DNA of 18,275 nucleotides, taken from assembly GCA_934203205.1 (NCBI GenBank), contig CAKPYV010000044.1, positions 1 to 18,275 of the forward strand. The letters are read 5' to 3'. This document shows positions 6,594-13,731 of this stretch, in pieces. The first letter of the stretch is position 1. Every line of letters begins with the position of its first letter. Source of the stretch: an uncultured Anaerovibrio sp. (GTDB lineage Bacteria > Bacillota > Negativicutes > Selenomonadales > Selenomonadaceae). The notes under the pieces were generated by a model. It was given only the letters and a program-made list of their open reading frames with translations, was not told the origin of the DNA and searched no databases. Both the position numbers and the translations under genes were made by a program.

Positions 6594-6623
6594 ATTATAC
6601 CTTTCAATCGTGTTATTTGCAAG
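6594..6623 (-). promoter_or_regulatory. Convergent antisense promoter
   Basis: On the minus strand TTGCAA (6623-6618), an 18-base spacer and a perfect TATAAT (6599-6594). It points into the 3' end of the small peptide gene and no leftward gene follows, so its product would be an antisense RNA. Confidence 0.6.
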
Positions 6624-6682
6624 TCCTTGTTGACAAAAAGAACACTATTCTAACAAGTTTCTTTGCCTTTCTATATATTTCT

Positions 6683-7651
6683 TTAGCCCAAAATATTGTT
6701 ACACATCTCTACTAACTGCCATTTGTTATCTAGCTGACTGTTTTCTATAAAGGTCTTAATTTCTGGCAATTTCTGACGGTTGGCTTCACTTAGCTCTACC
6801 TGCTCTGCCTTAGACAGATAGCCCTGCAGTAATTCTCCAGCTCGCTTATAACCGGACAAGCCTGCAATTGGCTCCTCCTGCAAGGCATAGCCAATAAGAT
6901 TGCCAGCCTGATTTACCAGCCGGGTATCCTGACCAGCCTCTACCTGTTGCAGCAAATCTGCCAGCTTGGTACGCTTGATAATGGTAATAGCTGAATACTC
7001 CGGCATAATACTGTTCTGCCATCCCTCAGCCAGCAGCCAGCTGCGAATCTCCTCATTAGTTGCCTTCAACATGCTGATAGCGTGGATTCTCCCCCAGCCC
7101 TTTAGCTTCTGAGCCAACTGGAAATAAATATCATTGGCATTGTCATAACCTCCCAAAGCAAAGAGACAGAACAAGGTCAGTTCCTCACAGGCTGCCAAGG
7201 TTAACAGCAGTTCCTGTAAATCCTCACTAGGCTCCTGCTCCAATACCTCCAGAATAGTCAGAGCAAATTTTACAGATTCTGCATCTGGACTTTGCAACAA
7301 CAAGGTCATGGCAAACCGTCCCAAATTCTCTGGCGAAAGCTCCTGAGGATGATTATAAATCCACTCCTGCACCTTGTCCATAACTGGCAGCATTACAATT
7401 CCCTGAGCAAAATAAGTAATCAAGGCATTAGCTGCATCCTCAAATTTATCTGCGGAAGCCAGCTTCAAAGCCTGGGTAAGCATTTCAATATCTGTATTGC
7501 CCGCAGGCCCCATATAATAGCGAATAGTGCCATCAATAGCACCATCAGCAAACTGTCTGCCATCCTGCATCTTAGGCCGCAGGACAAAATCCTCCGGCAT
7601 AGTCCCCTCTGCCGTCATGGCATTTTTAATACGATTGTAAATAGACTCCAT
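6683..7651 (-). CDS. Conserved helical protein of unknown function
   Basis: 322 residues with no signal peptide or membrane span, so probably cytoplasmic. The composition and spacing of Leu/Ala-rich helices look like a HEAT-type or other alpha-solenoid repeat. The stretch near WGRIHAISMLKAT, then EEIRSWLLAEGWQNSIMPEYSA read in two parts, resembles uncharacterised Bacillota proteins I have seen, but I cannot name a domain. The start is not marked by a good ribosome site: only AGAAGAA precedes the ATG, while a GGAGG lies about 20 bases upstream with no usable in-frame start beside it. It may follow the permease gene in the same transcript (100-base gap) or use a weak TGCTATAAG extended -10 at 7725-7717. 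Confidence 0.8.
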   Translation of the reverse strand: MESIYNRIKNAMTAEGTMPEDFVLRPKMQDGRQFADGAIDGTIRYYMGPAGNTDIEMLTQALKLASADKFEDAANALITYFAQGIVMLPVMDKVQEWIYNHPQELSPENLGRFAMTLLLQSPDAESVKFALTILEVLEQEPSEDLQELLLTLAACEELTLFCLFALGGYDNANDIYFQLAQKLKGWGRIHAISMLKATNEEIRSWLLAEGWQNSIMPEYSAITIIKRTKLADLLQQVEAGQDTRLVNQAGNLIGYALQEEPIAGLSGYKRAGELLQGYLSKAEQVELSEANRQKLPEIKTFIENSQLDNKWQLVEMCNNILG

Positions 7652-7751
7652 TTCTTCTTTTATTGCAGAAAACCTCCAAATTTTGCCATAGCATAGCCTT
7701 CCACAATATCCCCTTTCTTATAGCATTATTTTAAGCTTTATGCATACATTC

Positions 7752-9092
7752 TTAACTCTTTTTGAACCGATAGCCGGCATACAGCACCAGCAGCCATACT
7801 GGCAAAGCCCAGACAGCCATCTGCATATCTGGAATCTGTGTCATCATAAAGATTACTCCTGCCAAAAAAGCCAGGCAGAAATAATTCATCCAAGGATAGA
7901 GCCAGGAATGAAAATGAGGCACAGGATGACCTGTTTTGATGCAATGCTGACGGAATTTCATATGGGTAACAGTAATGGACACCCAGTTAATAACCGCAGA
8001 AATAATTGCCACCGCAAAAAGATACATGAATACCTGACTAGGAAACAGATAATTCATAATAACAATAATAAAGGTAATGCCAGAGGAAATCAGGGTGCCG
8101 GTAACCGGTACTCCCCGATGGGAAAGCCTGTGGAGAACAGCTGGTGCATCTCCTTTGTCAGACAGGCCATAAAGCATCCGGGAATTGCTGTAAATAGCAG
8201 AATTATACACGGAAATAGCCGCAGACAACACCACCAGATTGAGAATATGAGCTGCCGCTGGAATACCTACATTATCAAAAATCTGCACAAAAGGACTGGC
8301 CTCCATGCCAACCTGATTCCAAGGCCACAGGCACATAAGAATAAACATAGTGCCTACATAGAAAATCAGAATACGCCAAATAACCTGATTGATAGCCTGA
8401 GGAATGGATTTATCCGGATCCTCTGCCTCTCCAGCTGTAATACCCAAAAGCTCAATACCACCAAAGGAAAACATAACCACTACGCAGGCCATCATCAAGC
8501 CCCAAACTCCGTTAGGCATATAACCCCCATGGGCCCAAAGATTGCTCATATTGTCAGGAAAACCTGCGGGATTGGAAAATATCAAATAAGCCCCTAGGAT
8601 AATCATGCTGAGAATGGCCACAACCTTAATCAAAGCCATCCAAAATTCCATTTCGCCATAGGCCTTTACATTAACCAGATTAATGGCTGTAATAGCCAAA
8701 AGACAAATCAAAGCCGATAACCACTGGGGTACATCAGGCAGCCAATAATTTATATAAATACCTACTGCCGTTAGCTCCGCCATACTTACAATAATGTAAC
8801 AGTACCAATAATTCCAGCCAGAGAGAAACCCTGGGAATGGCCCCCAATATTTGGTAGCATAATAGCTAAAAGAACCGGATACTGGCTCATCCACAGCCAT
8901 TTCCCCCAGCATTCGCATGATAAAATAAATTACAATGCCGCCAATGAGATAGGCCACCATAACCGATGGCCCTGTGAGGGAAATGGTGGAGGCTGAACCG
9001 TAGAACAACCCTGTACCAATGGCACTGCCCAAAGCCATCATTTGCAGATGACGATTCTTTAGCCCCCGCTGCAATTCCTTCTTTTCTTCCAT
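7752..9092 (-). CDS. APC-family amino acid permease, AroP/PheP-like
   Basis: 446-residue inner-membrane importer with about 12 membrane helices. The N-terminus LQRGLKNRHLQMMALGSAIG (residues 7-26) runs into GTGLFYGSAS, the substrate-binding helix-1 motif of amino acid/proton symporters. SGWNYWYCYIIVSMAELTAV, FGGIELLGITAGEAEDP and YNSAIYSNSRMLYGLS follow in the order seen in E. coli AroP and PheP, so aromatic amino acids are the likeliest cargo. GabP or ProY-type substrates are possible. The start at 9092 has GGAGG 8 bases upstream; an in-frame start at 9215 would add 41 residues that run through the DnaA-box cluster and lack family similarity. Confidence 0.93.
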   Translation of the reverse strand: MEEKKELQRGLKNRHLQMMALGSAIGTGLFYGSASTISLTGPSVMVAYLIGGIVIYFIMRMLGEMAVDEPVSGSFSYYATKYWGPFPGFLSGWNYWYCYIIVSMAELTAVGIYINYWLPDVPQWLSALICLLAITAINLVNVKAYGEMEFWMALIKVVAILSMIILGAYLIFSNPAGFPDNMSNLWAHGGYMPNGVWGLMMACVVVMFSFGGIELLGITAGEAEDPDKSIPQAINQVIWRILIFYVGTMFILMCLWPWNQVGMEASPFVQIFDNVGIPAAAHILNLVVLSAAISVYNSAIYSNSRMLYGLSDKGDAPAVLHRLSHRGVPVTGTLISSGITFIIVIMNYLFPSQVFMYLFAVAIISAVINWVSITVTHMKFRQHCIKTGHPVPHFHSWLYPWMNYFCLAFLAGVIFMMTQIPDMQMAVWALPVWLLVLYAGYRFKKS

Positions 9093-9131
9093 AAAATATT
9101 CCTCCAGAATGCACATATATTTTGGACTTTC

Positions 9132-9236
9132 TGTGGATAGTCTGCATAACTTATCCACAGGAAATGCTCCATTGTGCATAAAATAGTGAATAACTCTAGA
9201 CTTATCCCTGAACAACTCACAGTTTTCTGTGGATAA
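9132..9236. other. Cluster of six DnaA boxes
   Basis: Matches to TTATNCACA: perfect at 9151-9159 (plus), 9173-9181 (minus) and 9228-9236 (minus). One mismatch at 9132-9140 (minus, CTATCCACA), 9141-9149 (minus, TTATGCAGA) and 9185-9193 (minus, TTATTCACT). The first three are almost back to back. They fill the gap between the permease and the divergent gene at 9339. Confidence 0.8.
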
Positions 9237-9269
9237 ATCAAGAGTTACTGTGCCTAATTATAACATAAT

Positions 9270-9298
9270 TTGTTTCCTTGACCAACTGCTGATATAAT
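9270..9298 (+). promoter_or_regulatory. Promoter of the 9339-12286 gene group
   Basis: TTGTTT (9270-9275), a 17-base spacer and a perfect TATAAT (9293-9298). An ATG at 9297 lies inside the -10 box, so translation must start downstream, at 9339. It begins 34 bases after the last DnaA box. Confidence 0.75.
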
Positions 9299-9338
9299 GT
9301 ATATAGGTATACATTATGGAAAGGAGCGTGTACACAGG

Positions 9339-9731
9339 ATGTCGGAGGAAGAAAATATTCAGGAATTGATTCAAACCCCTCATGGAGTACAGGAAAGCAT
9401 TAAAATGGATTTGCTGGAATGGATTCAGGAGGCCAGAGATCCCTATGAGATTATCTATGGGGTGGCCCGCTATCTGGAAAAGGCTTCTGCCGAACGAGGC
9501 TATGCCCAGCACATTATTGATAATATCCACACCATCTATGGGGAAGCCCTGAGAGAGCCAAAGCCTCTGGCCGACGAAATCCAGGCCCTCTCTGCCCGCA
9601 AGGAGAGGATTCAGAATTATCTAACTGCCACAGCCAAGGATGATACTGTTTCTGAGGAAGAACGAGCTAGACTGAATTTTTCCGTCAAGGCTCACGAAAG
9701 AAAAATAGCAGAATTGAAAAAACAGGATTAA
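9339..9731 (+). CDS. Small helical protein of unknown function
   Basis: 130 residues, acidic, with no membrane span or signal peptide. The first half carries MDLLEWIQEARDPYEIIYGV and the second half is a charged helix likely to form a coiled coil (about residues 85-130, ending ERKIAELKKQD). I do not recognise a family. AAGGAG lies 12 bases before the ATG, and the promoter position rules out the earlier in-frame ATG. It is the first gene after the promoter; the TadG-like gene begins 32 bases after its stop, so the two are probably co-transcribed. A role tied to the pilus is possible from context only. Confidence 0.75.
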   Translation: MSEEENIQELIQTPHGVQESIKMDLLEWIQEARDPYEIIYGVARYLEKASAERGYAQHIIDNIHTIYGEALREPKPLADEIQALSARKERIQNYLTATAKDDTVSEEERARLNFSVKAHERKIAELKKQD

Positions 9732-9763
9732 GGGAAAATATCTGGCAAAAGGAGGCTTTTTAC

Positions 9764-10285
9764 ATGACAGGTATATGGAGAAAATATCTGGCACATGGAA
9801 ATAAATGCCGGCAAAAGGGACAAATCTTGGTATTTACGGCATTGTTGCTGCCACTGTTAATAGCCACCTGTGGCTTTACTGTGGATTTCGGCAATATGTA
9901 TCTCCATAAATCCAAGCTGCAAAATGCGGCGGATGCTGCGGCTATTGCCGGAGCCTGTGCCTATAGAGATTTTGGTGATGCACCAGGCCTTTATGGACAT
10001 GATAATGCTGATGATTATGCCCTATTTTCCATCTATGAGAATATGGGCAGCCTCAAAAATATTGAACCAATCCTTCAAGCACGGGAGGATCAAAATGGCA
10101 CTGCCTATTATAGAGTCCGTCTAGAAAAGGAAATTCCCGTTTATTTTCTCCGCCTCTTTGGTGTAGGTGATACCGTTAGTATTTCTGCTGCTGCCATTGC
10201 TGCCATTGATAACAGTGGGGGTGCTGCTGCCAGCAAGACTAATGTTAGTCTAACCACCCCACCTCCCAATATCTCCTGGGAATGA
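9764..10285 (+). CDS. TadG-like protein with N-terminal Tad domain
   Basis: 173 residues. A basic N-terminus precedes a GQILVFTALLLPLL segment, then TVDFGNMYLHKSKLQNAADA and AAIAGA. This is the Tad/TadG-like N-terminal domain (PF13400) of Flp pilus minor components: a membrane anchor with the conserved Asp, then the AADAAA signature. The remaining 110 residues are extracytoplasmic and end in a Ser/Thr/Pro tail. Classical TadG is over 400 residues with a von Willebrand A domain; that domain is absent, so this is a short form. GGAGG is 8 bases upstream. It sits outside the minus-strand Tad operon, between an unknown gene and nagB. Confidence 0.85.
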   Translation: MTGIWRKYLAHGNKCRQKGQILVFTALLLPLLIATCGFTVDFGNMYLHKSKLQNAADAAAIAGACAYRDFGDAPGLYGHDNADDYALFSIYENMGSLKNIEPILQAREDQNGTAYYRVRLEKEIPVYFLRLFGVGDTVSISAAAIAAIDNSGGAAASKTNVSLTTPPPNISWE

Positions 10286-10361
10286 AAACAACAATAGGGG
10301 AGGAAGAAATTAACCTAAGGAATAGTAATACAATATTTTTACAGAGGGGAGCTTGAGTAAT

Positions 10362-11087
10362 ATGAGAATTTACAAAGCGAAGGATTACAAGGATATGAGC
10401 CGGAAGGCCGCCAACATTTTGTCAGCCCAGATTATTATGAAGCCGGATTGTACTCTAGGATTGGCTACTGGTTCCTCTCCCATTGGGATTTATGACCAGC
10501 TGGTGGAATGGTATAAAAAGGGAGATTTGGATTTCTCCGAGGTTACTACCGTAAACCTTGACGAGTACAAAGGACTATCCAAGGATAATGACCAGAGCTA
10601 TTACTATTTTATGCATAAGCACCTGTTTGACCGGGTAAATATCAATCCTAATAAAACTTATCTCCCTAATGGCATGGAAATGGACAGCAAAAAAGAAACT
10701 CAGCGCTATACTGAGCTGATTCAGAGCCTAGGGGGCATTGATATGCAGCTTCTGGGCATTGGTCACAATGGCCATATTGGTTTTAATGAGCCAGGCACAT
10801 CCTTTGAAAAGGATGTACATTGCGTAGATTTGACTCAGGACACCATTGAAGCCAACAAACGGTTCTTTGCCAGTGCCGATGATGTGCCCAAGCAGGCCTA
10901 TACCATGGGTATCAAAACCATTATGCACGCCAAGAAGATTGTGCTGGTAGCCAACGGTATCAAAAAGGCGCCTATTATCAAGCAAGCCTTCTTTGGCCCT
11001 GTTACACCACAGGTGCCAGCTTCCATTCTCCAGCTCCACAACGATGTTACCCTTATAGCAGACGAGGAAGCTCTATCCTGCTTGTGA
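10362..11087 (+). CDS. nagB: Glucosamine-6-phosphate deaminase
   Basis: Cytoplasmic enzyme converting glucosamine-6-phosphate to fructose-6-phosphate and ammonia, the step that feeds amino sugars into glycolysis. The 241 residues (B. subtilis NagB 242) contain the phosphate-binding LATGSSPIGIY (34-44), NLDEYKG with D67/E68, and GIGHNGHIGFNEPGT (132-146) with the catalytic His138 and Glu143. It lacks the C-terminal extension of the allosteric E. coli enzyme. I start at the ATG 10362 (GGGGAG 10 bases upstream); an in-frame TTG at 10353 would add three residues and sits too close to the SD. nagA follows after 62 bases. Confidence 0.96.
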   Translation: MRIYKAKDYKDMSRKAANILSAQIIMKPDCTLGLATGSSPIGIYDQLVEWYKKGDLDFSEVTTVNLDEYKGLSKDNDQSYYYFMHKHLFDRVNINPNKTYLPNGMEMDSKKETQRYTELIQSLGGIDMQLLGIGHNGHIGFNEPGTSFEKDVHCVDLTQDTIEANKRFFASADDVPKQAYTMGIKTIMHAKKIVLVANGIKKAPIIKQAFFGPVTPQVPASILQLHNDVTLIADEEALSCL

Positions 11088-11149
11088 AATAAGACTCATC
11101 CAGTGGGGGCTTTATGCTTCCACTGATTAGTCCACGGGGAGATGCAAAA

Positions 11150-12286
11150 ATGAAGATTACCAATGTAAATATTTACCATGAAAACCATGTATTTCAGCCC
11201 GGATGCATTGAGATTCAAGGGGAAAAAATTTCTGCTGTGAATTTCTCTGAAACTAATACTCCTAATGAGGAATTTATTGATGGTCAGGGCTGCTATGCCA
11301 TTCCCGGTCTAGTGGATATACACTTTCATGGCTGTATGGGCGCAGACCTTTGCGATGCAAAGCCAGATAGCCTGCCTATTATGGCAGAATATGAGGCCTC
11401 CCAAGGCATAACCACTATTTGCCCAGCCACCATGACCATGTCTGAAGCAGAGCTGCACAAAATCATGCAAAATATTGGCAGCTATCAGCCAACTTCCCAC
11501 AAGGCGGCACATTTGGCTGGTATCAATATGGAGGGGCCTTTTATTAGCAAAAAAAATAAGGGCGCCCAAAAGGAAAGCAATGTTATTCCTTGCTCTGTTT
11601 CTCTCTTTCGTCAGCTGAATCAGGAAGCTGGAAAGAGAATCAAGCTGGTGGATATTGCCCCAGAGGAGCCGGGAGCTATGGAGTTTATTGAGGCTGTCAA
11701 GGATGAAGTCGTAGTATCTCTGGCCCATACTGTAGCAGATTATGATATAGCTATGGAGGCGTTCCGGCGGGGAGCCAATCATGTAACCCATCTCTACAAT
11801 GCCATGAATCCTTTCCATCATCGCAGGCCGGGGGTACAGGGAGCCGCCTTTGACAGTGGCGCCTTTGTAGAAATGATTTGTGATGGTGTGCATATTCATC
11901 CAGCTATGGTCAGAGCCATGTTCAAGCTCTACGGCAGTGACCATATCTGTCTTATTAGTGACAGCATGAGAGCGGCAGGTCTTGAGGATGGAGATTATAC
12001 TCTTGGAGGACAGGCTGTAAAGGTGGAAGGCCCTCGGGCTACTCTGGCCGATGGCACCATTGCCGGCTCTGTTACCAATTTGATGAAATGCCTGCAAAAT
12101 GTGGTGCAGAATATGCATATTCCTTTGGAGCAGGCTGTGGAAAGCGCCACCGAAACTCCCGCCAAATCCATTGGCATCTTTCAGCACTGCGGCAGTATCT
12201 CAGTAGGCAAAACTGCAGATATTGTGCTATTGGACAAAGAGCTGAATGTGCAAAAAATCATCCTAGCCGGGAAAACAATATTATAA
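11150..12286 (+). CDS. nagA: N-acetylglucosamine-6-phosphate deacetylase
   Basis: Cytoplasmic metal enzyme that removes acetate from GlcNAc-6-phosphate, giving the substrate of NagB. 378 residues of the amidohydrolase superfamily: HFHG (His58, His60), NMEGP (Glu128, the metal ligand), SLAHT (His193), HLYNAMNPF (His214) and the catalytic Asp271 in ISDSMRAAG, closing with the short beta domain. The length matches E. coli NagA (382). The ATG at 11150 has GGGGAG 8 bases upstream; an in-frame ATG at 11114 would add 12 residues not typical of the family. It is the last gene of the group, followed by a perfect terminator. No NagR/GntR regulator or NagE is present. Confidence 0.96.
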   Translation: MKITNVNIYHENHVFQPGCIEIQGEKISAVNFSETNTPNEEFIDGQGCYAIPGLVDIHFHGCMGADLCDAKPDSLPIMAEYEASQGITTICPATMTMSEAELHKIMQNIGSYQPTSHKAAHLAGINMEGPFISKKNKGAQKESNVIPCSVSLFRQLNQEAGKRIKLVDIAPEEPGAMEFIEAVKDEVVVSLAHTVADYDIAMEAFRRGANHVTHLYNAMNPFHHRRPGVQGAAFDSGAFVEMICDGVHIHPAMVRAMFKLYGSDHICLISDSMRAAGLEDGDYTLGGQAVKVEGPRATLADGTIAGSVTNLMKCLQNVVQNMHIPLEQAVESATETPAKSIGIFQHCGSISVGKTADIVLLDKELNVQKIILAGKTIL

Positions 12287-12290
12287 CCTC

Positions 12291-12324
12291 AAAACACCGA
12301 TGTGATTACCCACATCGGTGTTTT
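12291..12324 (+). terminator. Terminator after nagA
   Basis: A 14-base perfect stem, AAAACACCGATGTG (12291-12304) and CACATCGGTGTTTT (12311-12324), around loop ATTACC. It is flanked by A and T runs, so it also serves the convergent DUF192 gene. Confidence 0.94.
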
Positions 12325-12349
12325 AGCTTTAATTTAAAATTTTCAGCAT

Positions 12350-12694
12350 CTATCTAAGGATATCTCCGGCTTGAATCCCATAGGCCTCAATGCTTCCTAC
12401 AGGCAATTCCAGAGTTGCCCAGGTGTTTTTGTTCCAGCAGGCGCTGAGGCCCAGCCAGGGGCGGACATTGGTCACCTGCTTCAATACCTGATAATTTTTA
12501 TCTATATATACCACATCTATGGGGAAGCGCATAAACATCATATGAATACTGTTGCAGGGAGCTATCAGCAAGCCTGTGCCCATAGGCAGAAAATCCCTGG
12601 GCCGCAGCATTAGCCCCCGTAACCTGGTGCCAAAGCTATCCGCCATATATACCTTCATTTTCTTGCCATTAATAGCGAGATTTTCTATCTTCAC
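12350..12694 (-). CDS. DUF192 family protein
   Basis: 114 residues. The DUF192 (PF02643) pattern is clear: RLRGLMLRP near residue 25, MGTGLLIAPCNSIHMMFMRF, PIDVVYIDKNYQVLKQV and, at the end, LELPVGSIEAYGIQAGD. It forms a small beta-barrel fold of unknown function; some members are secreted, but this one has no signal peptide. The start is GTG (12694), with AGAGG 7 bases upstream; no ATG fits as well. It lies 77 bases downstream of tadC on the same strand. A hairpin lies in that gap, so it may be partly read through from the pilus operon. Confidence 0.9.
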   Translation of the reverse strand: MKIENLAINGKKMKVYMADSFGTRLRGLMLRPRDFLPMGTGLLIAPCNSIHMMFMRFPIDVVYIDKNYQVLKQVTNVRPWLGLSACWNKNTWATLELPVGSIEAYGIQAGDILR

Positions 12695-12715
12695 AGCCCA
12701 GCCTCTTTTCTAAAT

Positions 12716-12745
12716 AAAAATCAAGGCAGGTTAATTCCATGCCTC
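12716..12745 (-). terminator. Weak terminator at the end of the Tad operon
   Basis: On the minus strand GAGGCA (12745-12740) pairs with TGCCTT (12728-12723), one G-T pair, followed by TGATTTTT. The stem is short and the loop is 11 bases, so read-through into DUF192 is likely. The plus strand also shows a T7 run on the other side. Confidence 0.55.
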
Positions 12746-12771
12746 ATTTTTTTGCCCTAAATTACAGCTAT

Positions 12772-13731
12772 TTATTTCGCAAAAGATTCCATCATGATCA
12801 ACAGGGATGGCAGAAGCACTACCACGAAAATGGCAGGAAAGATAAACAAAATCAGCGGAAACATCATTTTTATCGGCGCCCGCATGGCCTGAGCCTTGAT
12901 GCGCTGACGATGTCTTTCTCTCATATTGGCTGCCTGATTATTAAGGGTTTTGCCAATACTGGTGCCCAATCTTTCTGCCTGTATTATTGATGTACAGAAT
13001 AAAGTCAGCTCCTGTACATCACAGCGGTCAGCCAGCATCCCCATAGCCTGTCTGCGAGGCAGTCCCATACGGACATCCTCCAACATTTTCTTCATTTCCT
13101 CCACCAGAGGCCCCTGCAGCTTGGGCACAATTCTTCGCAGGGCTGCATCAAAGGTAAGCCCCGCCTGAACACTGACACAAAGCAAATCCAACACCTCTGG
13201 CAAACTGCGCAGAATCAGTTCCTGCCTTTTCTGTATCAGCATCCGCAGGATTACCCAAGGCATCATGGCAAAGATAGCGGTAAAAATCATCACCACCATA
13301 GCTGATTGTACAATCAGCAAATCCTCTGCCTGACTAATATACCTGAAGCCCATAACAGCCCCTATAATCACCATCAATGCCCAAAAAATAGCATAGCCAT
13401 GTACCGTCCAGCTTTTGCCTTTACCTGCCAACACCAGCTTGTGTCCCAGCTCTCGTGACCATGCCGCTGGAGCCAAATTGGTAAGCCAGCGTCCCAAAAT
13501 ATCTCGCAAAGGAATCATTACCCGCTGATGAAAACTAGGGGTAGCTCCCTGCTGTCCGGCGTTTCTTCTACCCTGAGATACCCCCTGCCTATCTTCATTT
13601 TCCTTTTGGACATCAATAGCTTTTAAGCGCTGATTCAAATCCTGCTGCGGCTTAATTGCATAGCGAATCAATGCATAACATAAAGCAAAGCAGCTTACTG
13701 CCACAGCTAAGGAAAGCAATGCTATCATCAT
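12772..13731 (-). CDS. tadC: Tad pilus inner-membrane platform protein TadC
   Basis: 319 residues of the type II secretion F domain family (PF00482). One membrane helix lies at the N-terminus (2-24), two around 113-160 and one at the C-terminus (about 290-315). The T2SSF core between has RSLPEVLDLLCVSVQAGLTF and DAALRRIV, then VQELTLFCTSIIQAERLGTS. With TadB it forms the membrane base on which the motor TadA acts. Its ATG shares one base with the stop of tadA (TAATG at 13733-13729), with GAGG 9 bases upstream inside tadA, so translation is coupled. It is the last clear pilus gene of the operon. Confidence 0.93.
   Translation of the reverse strand: MMIALLSLAVAVSCFALCYALIRYAIKPQQDLNQRLKAIDVQKENEDRQGVSQGRRNAGQQGATPSFHQRVMIPLRDILGRWLTNLAPAAWSRELGHKLVLAGKGKSWTVHGYAIFWALMVIIGAVMGFRYISQAEDLLIVQSAMVVMIFTAIFAMMPWVILRMLIQKRQELILRSLPEVLDLLCVSVQAGLTFDAALRRIVPKLQGPLVEEMKKMLEDVRMGLPRRQAMGMLADRCDVQELTLFCTSIIQAERLGTSIGKTLNNQAANMRERHRQRIKAQAMRAPIKMMFPLILFIFPAIFVVVLLPSLLIMMESFAK

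Noticed and set aside
6636..6652. Hairpin AGAA/TTCT with T5 as terminator of the 6683-7651 gene
   Set aside because: Only four base pairs; too weak to call.
7740..8597. Long open frame on the plus strand antisense to the permease
   Set aside because: His/Asn-rich translation with no domain, lying fully inside a clear gene; a shadow of its codon pattern.
9093..9215. 41-residue N-terminal extension of the permease
   Set aside because: It runs through the DnaA-box cluster, does not resemble permease N-termini, and the ATG at 9092 has a strong GGAGG.
9132..9300. Calling the DnaA-box cluster an origin of replication
   Set aside because: No replication genes, no clear AT-rich unwinding element or DnaA-trio, and no gene-orientation switch that would fit an origin.
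11309..12187. Long open frame antisense to nagA
   Set aside because: No ribosome site or domain; contained in a well-supported gene.
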